Source: RBG-16-66-20 sp035308765 (lineage in GTDB: Bacteria > Pseudomonadota > Gammaproteobacteria > Burkholderiales > SG8-39). From it: a stretch of DNA of 64,000 nucleotides. The first letter of the stretch is position 1. Each line of letters opens with the position of its first letter. The stretch covers positions 118,820-182,819 of the forward strand of contig DATGGA010000040.1 of the NCBI GenBank assembly GCA_035308765.1, given 5' to 3'. Position numbers and translations under genes: made by a program. Positions 20,615 through 28,411 of this stretch are shown here, piece after piece. A model generated the notes under the pieces. That model was not told where the DNA came from. It saw only the letters and a program-made list of their open reading frames with translations, and did not search any database.

Positions 20615-22293
20615 AAGCAGATCTTAAAACCCGGCATGGCGGTCGAATACTTGCGGATGCGCTCGTCGGCCACGGCGCGCGCCTCGCCTTCGGCGTGCCG
20701 GGCGAGAGTTTCCTGCCGGTGCTGGACGGCCTGCACGACCTGAAGGACCAACTCAGGTTCGTCGTTTGCCGCCAGGAAGGCGGCGCGGCCTACATGGCGG
20801 AAGCGTCGGCCAAGCTGTCCGGGCAGCCCGGCCTGCTGTTCGTGACGCGCGGTCCGGGCGCCACCAACGGTTCGGTCGGCGTGCACACCGCGTTCCAGGA
20901 TTCGACGCCGATGATCGTGTTTGTCGGCCAGGTGGGCAACGACTTCGTCGAGCGCGAGGCTTTCCAGGAAGTCGATTACCGGCGCATGTACGGCCCGCTC
21001 ACCAAGTGGGTGGCGCAGATCGACCGCGCCGAGCGCATCCCCGAGTACGTGAGCCATGCCTTCCAGGTCGCCACTTCGGGCAGGCCGGGTCCGGTGCTGC
21101 TCGCTCTACCGGAAGACATGCTGTTTTCCGAGGCGGCAGTCGCCGACGCGCCGCATTTCCGCACGCCGCGCGCGGCGCCTTCGCCCGCGGACATGAAGGA
21201 ACTCGAGCGCTTGCTGGCGGGCGCGAAGCGGCCGTTCCTGCTGCTGGGCGGCGGCGGCTGGACCAGGCAGGCGAGCGACGGGCTGCGCGCGTGGGCGGAG
21301 GCCACCGGGATCACGGCCGGCTGCGGCTTCCGCTGCCAGGATTACTTCGATAACCGCCATCCCGGCTACGCCGGCGACGTCGGCATCGGCGTCAATCCGA
21401 AACTCGCGCAGCGCGTGAAGGATGCGGACGTGCTGCTCGTGGTCGGCGAGCGCCTGGGCGAGATGACCACCAGCGCCTACACGCTGGTCGAGTCGCCGGT
21501 GCCGAGGCAGAAACTGGTTCACGTGCAGTCCGGCGCGGAGGAGCTGGGACGGGTGTATCAGGCGGCGCTGCCGATCAACGCGAATTATGAAGAGTTTGCT
21601 TTGGCCTTATCTTCGATAAAAATAAAAAATGACGAATGGAAGAGCCAAAGCAGGTCGGCGCACGAAGACTATCTTGCCTGGAACAAACCCATTGCCATGC
21701 CCGGCGCGCTGCACTACGGGGAAGTCATCTCCTGGCTGTCGCTGAATCTGCCCGCGGACGCCATCGTCACCAATGGCGCGGGCAATTTCGCCAGCTGGCT
21801 GCACCGGCATTTCCAGTACAAGGGCTGGCGCACCCAGCTCGCGCCGACCAGCGGCTCGATGGGCTACAGCGTGCCCGCGGCGGTGGCGGCGAAAATCACC
21901 GAACCGGGACGCACCGTAGTCGCGGTGGCCGGCGACGGCGAGTTCCTCATGAACGGGCAGGAGTTCGCCACCGCCGTGCAGTACGGCGCGGCGATCGTGG
22001 TGCTGGTGGTGAACAACGGCATGTACGGCACCATCCGCATGCACCAGGAGCGCGAATACCCGGGCCGGGTGTCTGGCACCGAACTCGCCAATCCGGATTT
22101 CGCCGCCTATGCGCGCGCCTTCGGCGGCCACGGCGAGACGGTGGCGCGCACTGCCGACTTCGCGCCCGCGTTTCAGCGTGCGCTCGCCTCGGGCAAGCCG
22201 GCGATCGTCGAACTGAAAATCGATCCGGAGGCGATCACGCCCTCGGCCACGCTGTCCGGATTGCGCGCCGCCGCGCTGGCCGGCAGGAAATAA
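20611..22293 (+). CDS. Thiamine-diphosphate-dependent enzyme, acetolactate synthase-like
   Basis: 560 residues with the three-domain TPP-enzyme layout: N-terminal Pyr domain (FGVPGESFLPVLDGL; catalytic Glu in VCRQEGGAAYMAEA), middle domain, and C-terminal PP domain with the TPP motif GDGEFLMNGQEF ending VVNNGMYG. Homologues are annotated as acetolactate synthase large subunit-like or benzoylformate decarboxylase-like. No small regulatory (ACT) subunit follows, so a catabolic keto-acid enzyme is more likely than the biosynthetic IlvB. Starts with TTG that overlaps the esterase stop. Its stop abuts the stop of the convergent YkgJ-type locus with no gap. Confidence 0.85.
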   Translation: MKADLKTRHGGRILADALVGHGARLAFGVPGESFLPVLDGLHDLKDQLRFVVCRQEGGAAYMAEASAKLSGQPGLLFVTRGPGATNGSVGVHTAFQDSTPMIVFVGQVGNDFVEREAFQEVDYRRMYGPLTKWVAQIDRAERIPEYVSHAFQVATSGRPGPVLLALPEDMLFSEAAVADAPHFRTPRAAPSPADMKELERLLAGAKRPFLLLGGGGWTRQASDGLRAWAEATGITAGCGFRCQDYFDNRHPGYAGDVGIGVNPKLAQRVKDADVLLVVGERLGEMTTSAYTLVESPVPRQKLVHVQSGAEELGRVYQAALPINANYEEFALALSSIKIKNDEWKSQSRSAHEDYLAWNKPIAMPGALHYGEVISWLSLNLPADAIVTNGAGNFASWLHRHFQYKGWRTQLAPTSGSMGYSVPAAVAAKITEPGRTVVAVAGDGEFLMNGQEFATAVQYGAAIVVLVVNNGMYGTIRMHQEREYPGRVSGTELANPDFAAYARAFGGHGETVARTADFAPAFQRALASGKPAIVELKIDPEAITPSATLSGLRAAALAGRK

Positions 22294-22665
22294 CTATCGC
22301 GTCATCGCGACGAAGTCCTTGTCGCCCTGCAGCTCGCGCTCGAATTTCAGGAACTGCCAGTAGCCGCAGGTCTTGGCGTAGGGATAGCCGCGGCAGGCGG
22401 ATGGACGCGCCTCATACACCGTGCAACGGCGTTCCTTGGGGTCGAGGAAGCGGCAGGCGGTGCCGAAGAATTCGTCCTTGCGCTTGCGCATGCCGCGAAC
22501 CTTCTCTTCCTTGTCTTACAGCGTGAAGCGCTCCTCGGCGGTGTCGTAGTCCACGTCGAAATGCTTTGCCAGCCGTGTGATGTCGGTGCGCGACACCTCG
22601 ATCAGGGGATAGCTGCAGCAGTAGCCGGGACATTTCTTGCAGTCATATTCTTTTTCCTGCTTCAT
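22294..22665 (-). pseudogene. YkgJ-type cysteine cluster protein interrupted by an in-frame stop
   Basis: Read from ATG 22665 the frame gives a complete YkgJ/Fe-S-like cysteine cluster protein (123 sense positions) except for a TAA at 22518-22516, codon 50. Before it: C9, C12, C16, C17 (YDCKKCPGYCC) and the EERFTL segment. After it: DKEEKVRGMRKRKDEFFGTACRFLD, then ERRCTVYEARPSACRGYP and the last Cys. Homologues run through this position without a break, usually with an aromatic or basic residue, so a single base change explains it. The downstream piece could start at ATG 22491 (65 residues) but would lack the first cysteines. Either a real nonsense mutation or a sequencing error. Confidence 0.8.
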
Positions 22666-22778
22666 TTCGGTGCGGCTTTTATTTGAGAGGCGCGAATTCT
22701 ACGCGAGTTATGTGAAACCCTTTCGGGGTTTTGCTGCGTTTCATCCCTGTGTACCCACCCACACTTGGAGGAAACACC

Positions 22779-23519
22779 ATGAAACCCCTGAAATCCGTTT
22801 GTGCGGCGTTGCTGGCCGCGTTTTCCGCTTCGGCTGCCGCGGTAGGCGGCCTGGCCGATGTCAACGTCTTTGACCGTACCGAGGGCCGGCAACTGCCGGT
22901 GTACTGGCATGAAGGCCGGGCGTATGTGGCCGGCAAGCCCGGCAACGAGTATTCGGTGCGTGTCCGCAGCCGCCAGCGCGAGGACGTGCTCGGCGTGATC
23001 TCGGTAGACGGCGTCAACGTAATCACCGGCGAGACCTCGGCCACTCAGCAGAGCGGCTACGTGCTCGCCCCGTATCGCCAGTTCGACATCAGCGGCTGGC
23101 GCAAGAACCTCGCTTCGACGGCGGCGTTCTATTTCACTTCGCTGCCGGATTCCTATGCCGCGCGCACCGGGCGCCCCGACAACGTCGGCGTGATCGGCGT
23201 GGCGCTCTTCCGCAAGAAGGAGGAGCCCGCGCCTGTCGCCCGGCCCGCGCCCGCAGCGCGCGCGGAGGCGCAGAACGCGCCGCGCGCCGCGGACCGGGAC
23301 GACCGCCTGGGCACCGGCCACGGCCGAATCGAGGCCTCGCAGACGCGCTACGTGGATTTCGAGCGCGCCAGCAGCGAACCCGCGGAAACCGTCGTCATCT
23401 ACTACGACAGCTACCGCAACCTGCTCGCGCGCGGCATCGTTCCGCCTCAGTACCAGTATCCGCCGCGCAGGCCGGCGCCGAATCCCTTCCCGGGCTTTGT
23501 TGCCGATCCGCCCGCGTAG
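22779..23519 (+). CDS. Secreted protein linked to an ECF sigma factor
   Basis: 246 residues. Residues 1-21 are a signal peptide (MKPLKSVCAALLAAFSASAA). A conserved globular region follows (about 30-145) with GNEYSVRVRSRQREDVLGVI, VDGVNVITGETSATQQSGYV, FDISGWRKN and NVGVIGVALFRKK, then an Ala/Pro-rich linker and a variable C-terminal tail ending in Pro-rich sequence. I do not know a characterised member, but proteins with these blocks recur beside sigma-factor genes. Strong GGAGG ribosome binding site before ATG 22779. It precedes the sigma factor by 11 bp on the same strand, so the three genes to 24719 are probably one operon. It is likely periplasmic. Confidence 0.75.
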   Translation: MKPLKSVCAALLAAFSASAAAVGGLADVNVFDRTEGRQLPVYWHEGRAYVAGKPGNEYSVRVRSRQREDVLGVISVDGVNVITGETSATQQSGYVLAPYRQFDISGWRKNLASTAAFYFTSLPDSYAARTGRPDNVGVIGVALFRKKEEPAPVARPAPAARAEAQNAPRAADRDDRLGTGHGRIEASQTRYVDFERASSEPAETVVIYYDSYRNLLARGIVPPQYQYPPRRPAPNPFPGFVADPPA

Positions 23520-23530
23520 ACTAGGAGGGG

Positions 23531-24106
23531 ATGGAGGCCGGCGACGAACAGCTCATGCTCGCGTACCGCGAAGGCGACGCCGGCGCCTTCGAGCAGCTCT
23601 ACAAGCGCCACAGGGGCGGGCTCTACCGCTTCGTGCTGCGCAGCGTCCGCGACCGGGCGACGGCGGACGAGCTCTACCAGGAGATCTGGATGCGGGTGAT
23701 CGAGGCGCGCGGGCGCTATGAACACTCGGCGCTAAGTGCCGGTGCAAAGCCGGCGAAATTCACCACCTGGCTGTACACGATCGCGCACAACCGGATGGTG
23801 GACCACTGGCGCAAGCGTGGCCTCACGCTCGTGTCCCTGGACCAGAAAGAGCCGGGCGTGGCCGAGCCTGCCGCCGGCGCCTGCTACGAGCCGCATCGCG
23901 TGCTGGAGGCGAAGCAAAGCCTGGCGCGTTTCGCGCGCGCGCTGGAGGCGCTGCCGCCGGCGCAGCGCGAGGCCTTCCTGCTGCACGAGGAAGCCGGCAT
24001 GAGCGCGGCCGAGATCGCGCAGGCCACCGGCGCCGGCGAAGAGGCGGCGAAGAGCCGGCTGCGCTACGCGTTGTCGAAGCTCAAAGAGGCCGTGGCCGAT
24101 GAGTGA
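23531..24106 (+). CDS. RNA polymerase ECF-type sigma factor
   Basis: 191 residues with region 2 (QLYKRHRGGLYRFVLRSVRD, then TADELYQEIWMRV) and region 4 (LPPAQREAFLLHEEAGMSAAEIAQATG, then SRLRYALSKLKEAV). Region 2 holds a short extra loop, about SALSAGAKP, between the helix ending RYEH and the FTTWLYTIAHN segment. It redirects RNA polymerase to a small regulon; the signal is unknown. The start ATG lies 11 bp after the secreted-protein gene, and the end overlaps the next gene by 8 bp, the typical sigma/anti-sigma coupling. Confidence 0.9.
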   Translation: MEAGDEQLMLAYREGDAGAFEQLYKRHRGGLYRFVLRSVRDRATADELYQEIWMRVIEARGRYEHSALSAGAKPAKFTTWLYTIAHNRMVDHWRKRGLTLVSLDQKEPGVAEPAAGACYEPHRVLEAKQSLARFARALEALPPAQREAFLLHEEAGMSAAEIAQATGAGEEAAKSRLRYALSKLKEAVADE

Positions 24107-24719
24107 CGATCTGAAGGTGTCGCAGAGATACCGGGAACTGGGCACCGAGGAACCGCCGCGCGCGCTCGACGACGCAATCCTCGCCGCCTCGCGGCGGCAG
24201 ACGGGTTTTCCGGCACGGCCGTGGACGCGGCGCTGGGCGGTGCCGCTGTCGCTCGCCGCGGTGGTCGTGCTTTCCGTCACCGTCACGCTGCGCATCCAGC
24301 ATGAGCAGCCCGGAATCGAAGTTCCCGCACCTCAGGCCAAGCAAACGGCGCCGGCGACTTCCGCGCCCCCCGCGCCGGCGGCAGAGGCGCAGCCCAGGGT
24401 GAAACAGGAGCGGCCGCGGAAACCCGTGGCGCGACGGGAGCCCGGGCCTTTCCCGCCGGCAGCGCAGGACAGGCTGGCTGCGGACAAGGCCTCCGTAGCC
24501 GCGCCGGCCCCCGCGGCTGCGCCGGCGGCAGCAGCGCAGATGCAGACGCAGCGCGCGAAGGCGGTGACGGACACGCCGGAACGCGAACTGGAGCGCATTG
24601 CCGGGCTGCGCCATCTGGGCATGCACGGCGAGGCGGACAAGGCGCTCGCCGAATTCCACAGGCGTTTTCCGGACTACGACATCCCGGAGGCGATGCGCGC
24701 GCGCGTCGAGCGGCGCTAG
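24099..24719 (+). CDS. Single-pass membrane protein, probable anti-sigma partner
   Basis: 206 residues: a cytoplasmic N-terminal 45 residues (YRELGTEEPPRALDDAIL), one membrane helix at about 46-65, a long Ala/Pro/Lys-rich periplasmic linker (about 70-155) and a C-terminal helical part (ELERIAGLRHLGMHGEADKAL). The N-terminal block EEPPRALDDAILAASRR is common in membrane proteins that follow ECF sigma genes. It lacks the HxxxCxxC zinc motif of ZAS-type anti-sigma factors, so binding to the sigma factor is inferred from the 8-bp overlap and topology. Its stop abuts that of the convergent gene at 24720. Confidence 0.7.
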   Translation: MSDDLKVSQRYRELGTEEPPRALDDAILAASRRQTGFPARPWTRRWAVPLSLAAVVVLSVTVTLRIQHEQPGIEVPAPQAKQTAPATSAPPAPAAEAQPRVKQERPRKPVARREPGPFPPAAQDRLAADKASVAAPAPAAAPAAAAQMQTQRAKAVTDTPERELERIAGLRHLGMHGEADKALAEFHRRFPDYDIPEAMRARVERR

Positions 24720-25598
24720 CTAGCTCTTCGGTTTTTCGCCCGCGGCCTGCAGGAACACGGCGCAGGAATCCAGCTTGCCCAACTGCGCGCGCCTGGCGGC
24801 CTGGTACTGGCTGCGCACGAGCGACGCGATCGGCGCCGGGCGGTCCAGTTCCTGCGCGAGGGCAAGGAAGTAGCGCAGGTCCTTGTCCATGAGCTCGAGC
24901 TGGAACTGCGGCGAGAAATCGCGCTTGAACATTTTCGGCAGCTTGGTCTTCATGAGCCGCGAACCGGCCGCGCCCTCGGCGAGGACTTCCATCGCCGCGT
25001 CGCGGTCCAGGCCCGCCGCCTCCGCCATCTGCGCCGCTTCGGCGATCGCCGCGGTGAGCGAAGCCGAGAGCATGTTGTTGACCAGCTTGAGCGTCGCGCC
25101 GGCGCCCGAATCGCCGATCCGGCGCACCATCTTGCCCATCGCCATCAGCACCGGCTGCGCCTTGTCGAAGGCGGACTTGTCGCCGCCCACCAGGATCACC
25201 AGCTCCTTGCCCTGCGCCTGCACGAGCGAGCCGGACACCGGCGCATCGAGGTAGAAAATGCCCCTGGCCCTGGCGGCGAACGCCGCTTCGCGCGCCATCG
25301 CGGGGGTGTTGGTGCTCGAATCCAGAATGATCGTCCCGGGCGCCGCGGCGTCGACCACGCCCTTGCCGCCCAGCATCACCTCGCGCGTCGCGATGTCGTC
25401 CGAGACGATCGAGCAGACGAATTCCGCGCCCTTCGCGGCGGCGGCCGGCGAATCGCAGACCTCGATGCCCTTGTCGGCGAACGGCTCCGCCTTCGCCTTG
25501 TCGCGGTTGTAGACGCGCAGCTTGTGCCCTGCGACATGCAGGTTCATCGCCATGCGCGAGCCCATCGCGCCCAGGCCCACGAACGCCACTGTGCTCAT
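24720..25598 (-). CDS. NAD(P)-dependent 3-hydroxyisobutyrate dehydrogenase family oxidoreductase
   Basis: 292 residues. NAD(P)-binding GLGAMGSRMA at residues 8-17, the substrate-binding DAPVSGS at 118-124 and the catalytic lysine K171 in ATLKLVNNML are all present, as in 3-hydroxyisobutyrate, tartronate-semialdehyde and glyoxylate/succinic-semialdehyde reductases. The sequence does not decide between these. Strong GAGGAGAAA ribosome binding site before ATG 25598. Cytoplasmic. Lies 10 bp upstream of nothing on its own strand but follows the Mrr-like gene (25609) by 10 bp, so it may be the last gene of the glt transcription unit. Confidence 0.88.
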   Translation of the reverse strand: MSTVAFVGLGAMGSRMAMNLHVAGHKLRVYNRDKAKAEPFADKGIEVCDSPAAAAKGAEFVCSIVSDDIATREVMLGGKGVVDAAAPGTIILDSSTNTPAMAREAAFAARARGIFYLDAPVSGSLVQAQGKELVILVGGDKSAFDKAQPVLMAMGKMVRRIGDSGAGATLKLVNNMLSASLTAAIAEAAQMAEAAGLDRDAAMEVLAEGAAGSRLMKTKLPKMFKRDFSPQFQLELMDKDLRYFLALAQELDRPAPIASLVRSQYQAARRAQLGKLDSCAVFLQAAGEKPKS

Positions 25599-25608
25599 CG
25601 GTTTCTCC

Positions 25609-26175
25609 TCATCGGTGTTTCGGTTGCGGCAGCAGTTTCACCAGTTCGGCATCATGCACCAGCCGGATGTTCTTCTCCACGGCGAAGGCGCGCGCGTTGT
25701 CGGTGATTTCTCCGGCGGCGACGTAGATGGCTTCGTGCGCCTCGCGCCCCCGCCGCGCGGCTGCCAGTTCCTTGAGCGGCTCGACGCCGGCGCGCGCCAC
25801 TTTCCAGCGCTTGCAGCCGACCAGGGAAGTGCGCCCGGCCTTCGCAAGCTCAAAATCGGCGCCGGCAATCTGCAGCCGGTTCACGGCATAGCCGTCGCGG
25901 CGGAAGGCCTCCTCCAGCGCGCCCGAAAACTCTTCCCAGGACAGCTCGCGCAGCGATTCGAGCGCGGCGGCGATGCGCTCGGCGCCGGGCGCGCGCAGCT
26001 GCTGCCAGCCGGCGTAGCAGCCGATGACGAAGAACGGCAGCGAGGTGAAGAACGCGTAGAGCGCGAAATTGCCGGGCAGGACGGTGCGCGTGAGCGCGAA
26101 GATCCCGGCGGCGACGGCGATGCTGATCCACCACGGCGAGCGCAGCAGGATCGCGAACAGCGAATCCTTGTTCAG
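25609..26175 (-). CDS. Membrane-anchored Mrr-like restriction endonuclease domain protein, probable CTG start
   Basis: 188 residues if started at the CTG 26175. Two hydrophobic segments lie at about residues 14-34 (WWISIAVAAGIFALTR) and 38-60 (FALYAFFTSLPFFVIGCYAGW), then a cytoplasmic PD-(D/E)XK-type domain: WEEFSGALEEAFRRDGY, AGADFELAKAG (catalytic Asp), VGCKRWK (catalytic Lys region) and AIYVAAGEITDNAR. There is no ATG, GTG or TTG in frame between the gltL region and the GTG at 25884, which would cut off the membrane helices and half the fold. The CTG overlaps the gltL stop (CTGA), like other coupled starts in this window. Nuclease or nucleic-acid binder is possible. Confidence 0.65.
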   Translation of the reverse strand: MNKDSLFAILLRSPWWISIAVAAGIFALTRTVLPGNFALYAFFTSLPFFVIGCYAGWQQLRAPGAERIAAALESLRELSWEEFSGALEEAFRRDGYAVNRLQIAGADFELAKAGRTSLVGCKRWKVARAGVEPLKELAAARRGREAHEAIYVAAGEITDNARAFAVEKNIRLVHDAELVKLLPQPKHR

Positions 26176-26900
26176 TGGTGAAGAATTTTGGAAAGGAACA
26201 ACTGGGCACGCTCGGAGCGCGGCGTGCCGAAGAATTCGTCCTTGGTGCAGTCCTCGATGATCTTGCCCGCGTCCATGAAGATGACGCGGTGGGCGACCTT
26301 CTTGGCGAAGCCCATCTCGTGCGTTACCACCATCATGGTCATGCCTTCCTGCGCGAGCTCGACCATCACGTCCAGCACTTCGTTGATCATTTCCGGGTCC
26401 AGGGCCGAGGTCGGTTCGTCGAACAGCATGGCGATCGGATCCATCGACAGGGCGCGCGCGATGGCGACGCGCTGCTGCTGGCCGCCGGACAGCTGTCCGG
26501 GGAATTTATCCTTGTGCGCGATCAGGCCGACGCGGTCGAGCAGCTTGAGGCCCTTGTCGCGCGCCGCGCCCTCGGTGCGGCCCAGCACCTTGATCTGGCC
26601 CAGCGTCAGGTTCTCGGTGACCGAGAGGTGCGGGAACAGCTCGAAGTTCTGGAACACCATGCCGATGCGCGAGCGCAGCTTCGGCAGGTCGGTCTTCGGG
26701 TCGCCCACGGAGATGCCGTCCACGGTGATTTCGCCCTTCTGGAAGGGTTCCAGCGCGTTGACGCACTTGATGATGGTGGACTTGCCGCTGCCCGAGGGCC
26801 CGCAGACCACCACCACCTCGCCCTTTTTCACTTCGGTGGAGCAATCGGTCAGAACCTGAAACGACCCGTACCACTTGCTGATGTTTTTGATTGAGATCAT
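26172..26900 (-). CDS. gltL: Glutamate/aspartate-type ABC transporter ATP-binding protein
   Basis: 242 residues. Walker A GPSGSGKST at 34-42, Q-loop in FQNFELFPHLSV, signature LSGGQQQRVAIARAL near 136-150, Walker B IAMLFDEPTSALD and the H-loop VTHEMGFA are all intact. It belongs to the polar amino-acid (HisP/GlnQ/GltL) group. ATG 26900 with an AGGA ribosome binding site is chosen over the in-frame TTG at 26924. It powers uptake with the two permeases at 26908 and 27602 and the binding protein at 28412; it starts 7 bp after gltK. Confidence 0.93.
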   Translation of the reverse strand: MISIKNISKWYGSFQVLTDCSTEVKKGEVVVVCGPSGSGKSTIIKCVNALEPFQKGEITVDGISVGDPKTDLPKLRSRIGMVFQNFELFPHLSVTENLTLGQIKVLGRTEGAARDKGLKLLDRVGLIAHKDKFPGQLSGGQQQRVAIARALSMDPIAMLFDEPTSALDPEMINEVLDVMVELAQEGMTMMVVTHEMGFAKKVAHRVIFMDAGKIIEDCTKDEFFGTPRSERAQLFLSKILHH

Positions 26901-26907
26901 TTGATTC

Positions 26908-27600
26908 CTACCGGATGATTGCAATGCGGCTCTGAAGGTTCTTTACCAGCGTCGAAAGGCCGAACGAAATAACGAAGTACACCACCGCGACGAAGGTGTA
27001 CATCTCCACCAGGCGATAGTCGCGGTTGGCGACCTTCGTGGCCGCGCCGAGGAAGTCGGTGGCCGAGATCACGTAGACCAGCGAAGTGTCCTGGAACAGG
27101 ATGATGGTCTGCGTCAGCAGCACCGGCAGCATGTTGCGGAAGGCCTGCGGCAGCACGATCCTGCCCATGGTCAGCCAGTAGTTGAGCCCGAGCGCGTAGC
27201 CGGCCCAGACCTGGCCGCGCGACACCGACTGGATGCCGGCGCGCATGATTTCGCAGTAGTAGGCCGCCTCGAACATGGTGAAGGTGATCGCGGCCGAGAG
27301 GAAGGAGCCGACCTTGACCGGGTCCTGCGAGCCGATGATCCAGGCGCCGATGTAGGGCACCAGGAAGAAGAACCAGAAGATGACCAGCACCAGCGGCAGC
27401 GAGCGCATCAGATTCACGTAGCCGCCGGCGGCGAGGCCCAGCAGCCGGAATTTCGACAGCCGCATCATGGCCAGCAGCGTGCCGAAGAAGATGCCGCCCA
27501 CCATCGCCAGCCCGGTCAGCGTCAGCGTGAAGGTCATGCCGTCCCGGAACAGGTAGACCCAGGAGCGCTGGATGACGTCGAAGTCGTAACCCGAGAACAT
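26908..27600 (-). CDS. gltK: Glutamate/aspartate-type ABC transporter permease 2
   Basis: 230 residues, several hydrophobic segments, with the His/Glu/Gln permease domain and the EAA-like loop (QAFRNMLPVLLTQTIIL) that contacts the ATPase. The second permease of a heterodimeric polar amino-acid importer in the inner membrane. Starts one base after the gltJ stop, so the two are tightly coupled. Confidence 0.92.
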   Translation of the reverse strand: MFSGYDFDVIQRSWVYLFRDGMTFTLTLTGLAMVGGIFFGTLLAMMRLSKFRLLGLAAGGYVNLMRSLPLVLVIFWFFFLVPYIGAWIIGSQDPVKVGSFLSAAITFTMFEAAYYCEIMRAGIQSVSRGQVWAGYALGLNYWLTMGRIVLPQAFRNMLPVLLTQTIILFQDTSLVYVISATDFLGAATKVANRDYRLVEMYTFVAVVYFVISFGLSTLVKNLQSRIAIIR

Positions 27601-27601
27601 G

Positions 27602-28357
27602 TCAGTGCCCCCCTGCCGTGGGCGAGGCGCTGATCAGGCCGGGCACGCGCACTTTTTTCTCCAGCGCGCGCATGCCGATGACCACCACCAGGTTGGTGAG
27701 CAGGTAGATGACGGTCGCCGCGCTGAAGGCCTCGAATACCTTGAAGCTGAATTCCTGCATGGCGCGCGCGCGGCCCGTGAGCTCGAGCAGGCCGATGGTC
27801 AGCGCGACCGAGGAATTCTTGATCACGTTCATGAATTCCGAGGTCAGCGGCGGCAGCACGATGCGGAAAGCCTGCGGCAGCAGCACGAAACGGTAGCTCT
27901 GCCCGAGCGTGAGCCCGAGCGCGGTGCCCGCCATGCCCTGGCCCCGCGACAGCGAGCCGATGCCCGATTTCACCTGTTCGGCGATGCGTACGGAGGTGTA
28001 CAGGCCGAGGCACATCACCGCGGGCAGGTAGGAGCCCCAGGGCGGCGGCATCTGCTTCACCCAGTCGCCGAGCCCCCTGGGAAGCAGTTCGGGCACTACG
28101 AAGAACCACAGGAACATCTGCACGATCAGCGGGATGTTGCGGAACAACTCGACGTAGGCGTTGCCCAGCCGCACGATCCATTTGTGCGGCGTGGTGCGCA
28201 GCGTTCCCACCACCGAGCCGATCGCGAGCGCGATCACCCAGGCGGCGAGCGCGGTGGCCAGCGTCCAGCCCAGGCCGACGATCAGGTACTTGAGATAGGT
28301 CCCCGTGCCGCCGGGTTCGGCGGCGAGGAAGATGCCCCAGTCCCACTTGTAGTTCAT
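27602..28357 (-). CDS. gltJ: Glutamate/aspartate-type ABC transporter permease 1
   Basis: 251 residues. Hydrophobic segments at about 30-55, 75-100 and further along, with the EAA loop QAFRIVLPPLTSEFMNVIKN. The longer N-terminal region before the first permease helix is typical of GltJ relative to GltK. It forms the transmembrane channel with GltK. It is preceded by an intercistronic terminator-like hairpin (28368-28395) that separates it from the binding-protein gene, so it is probably made in lower amounts than GltI. Confidence 0.92.
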   Translation of the reverse strand: MNYKWDWGIFLAAEPGGTGTYLKYLIVGLGWTLATALAAWVIALAIGSVVGTLRTTPHKWIVRLGNAYVELFRNIPLIVQMFLWFFVVPELLPRGLGDWVKQMPPPWGSYLPAVMCLGLYTSVRIAEQVKSGIGSLSRGQGMAGTALGLTLGQSYRFVLLPQAFRIVLPPLTSEFMNVIKNSSVALTIGLLELTGRARAMQEFSFKVFEAFSAATVIYLLTNLVVVIGMRALEKKVRVPGLISASPTAGGH

Positions 28358-28365
28358 GTCCGGCT

Positions 28366-28395
28366 CAAAAAAAGCGGGGAGCCTGAGCTCCCCGT
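28366..28395 (-). terminator. Intercistronic rho-independent terminator-like hairpin between gltI and gltJ
   Basis: On the minus strand an 8-bp perfect stem CGGGGAGC / GCTCCCCG with a TCAG loop (28395-28376) is followed within two bases by seven T (28374-28368). This is a strong intrinsic terminator shape, located after the binding-protein gene and before the permease gene. Partial read-through would give more GltI than membrane subunits. Confidence 0.75.
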
Positions 28396-28411
28396 TCTTT
28401 GCTGTCGCTGC

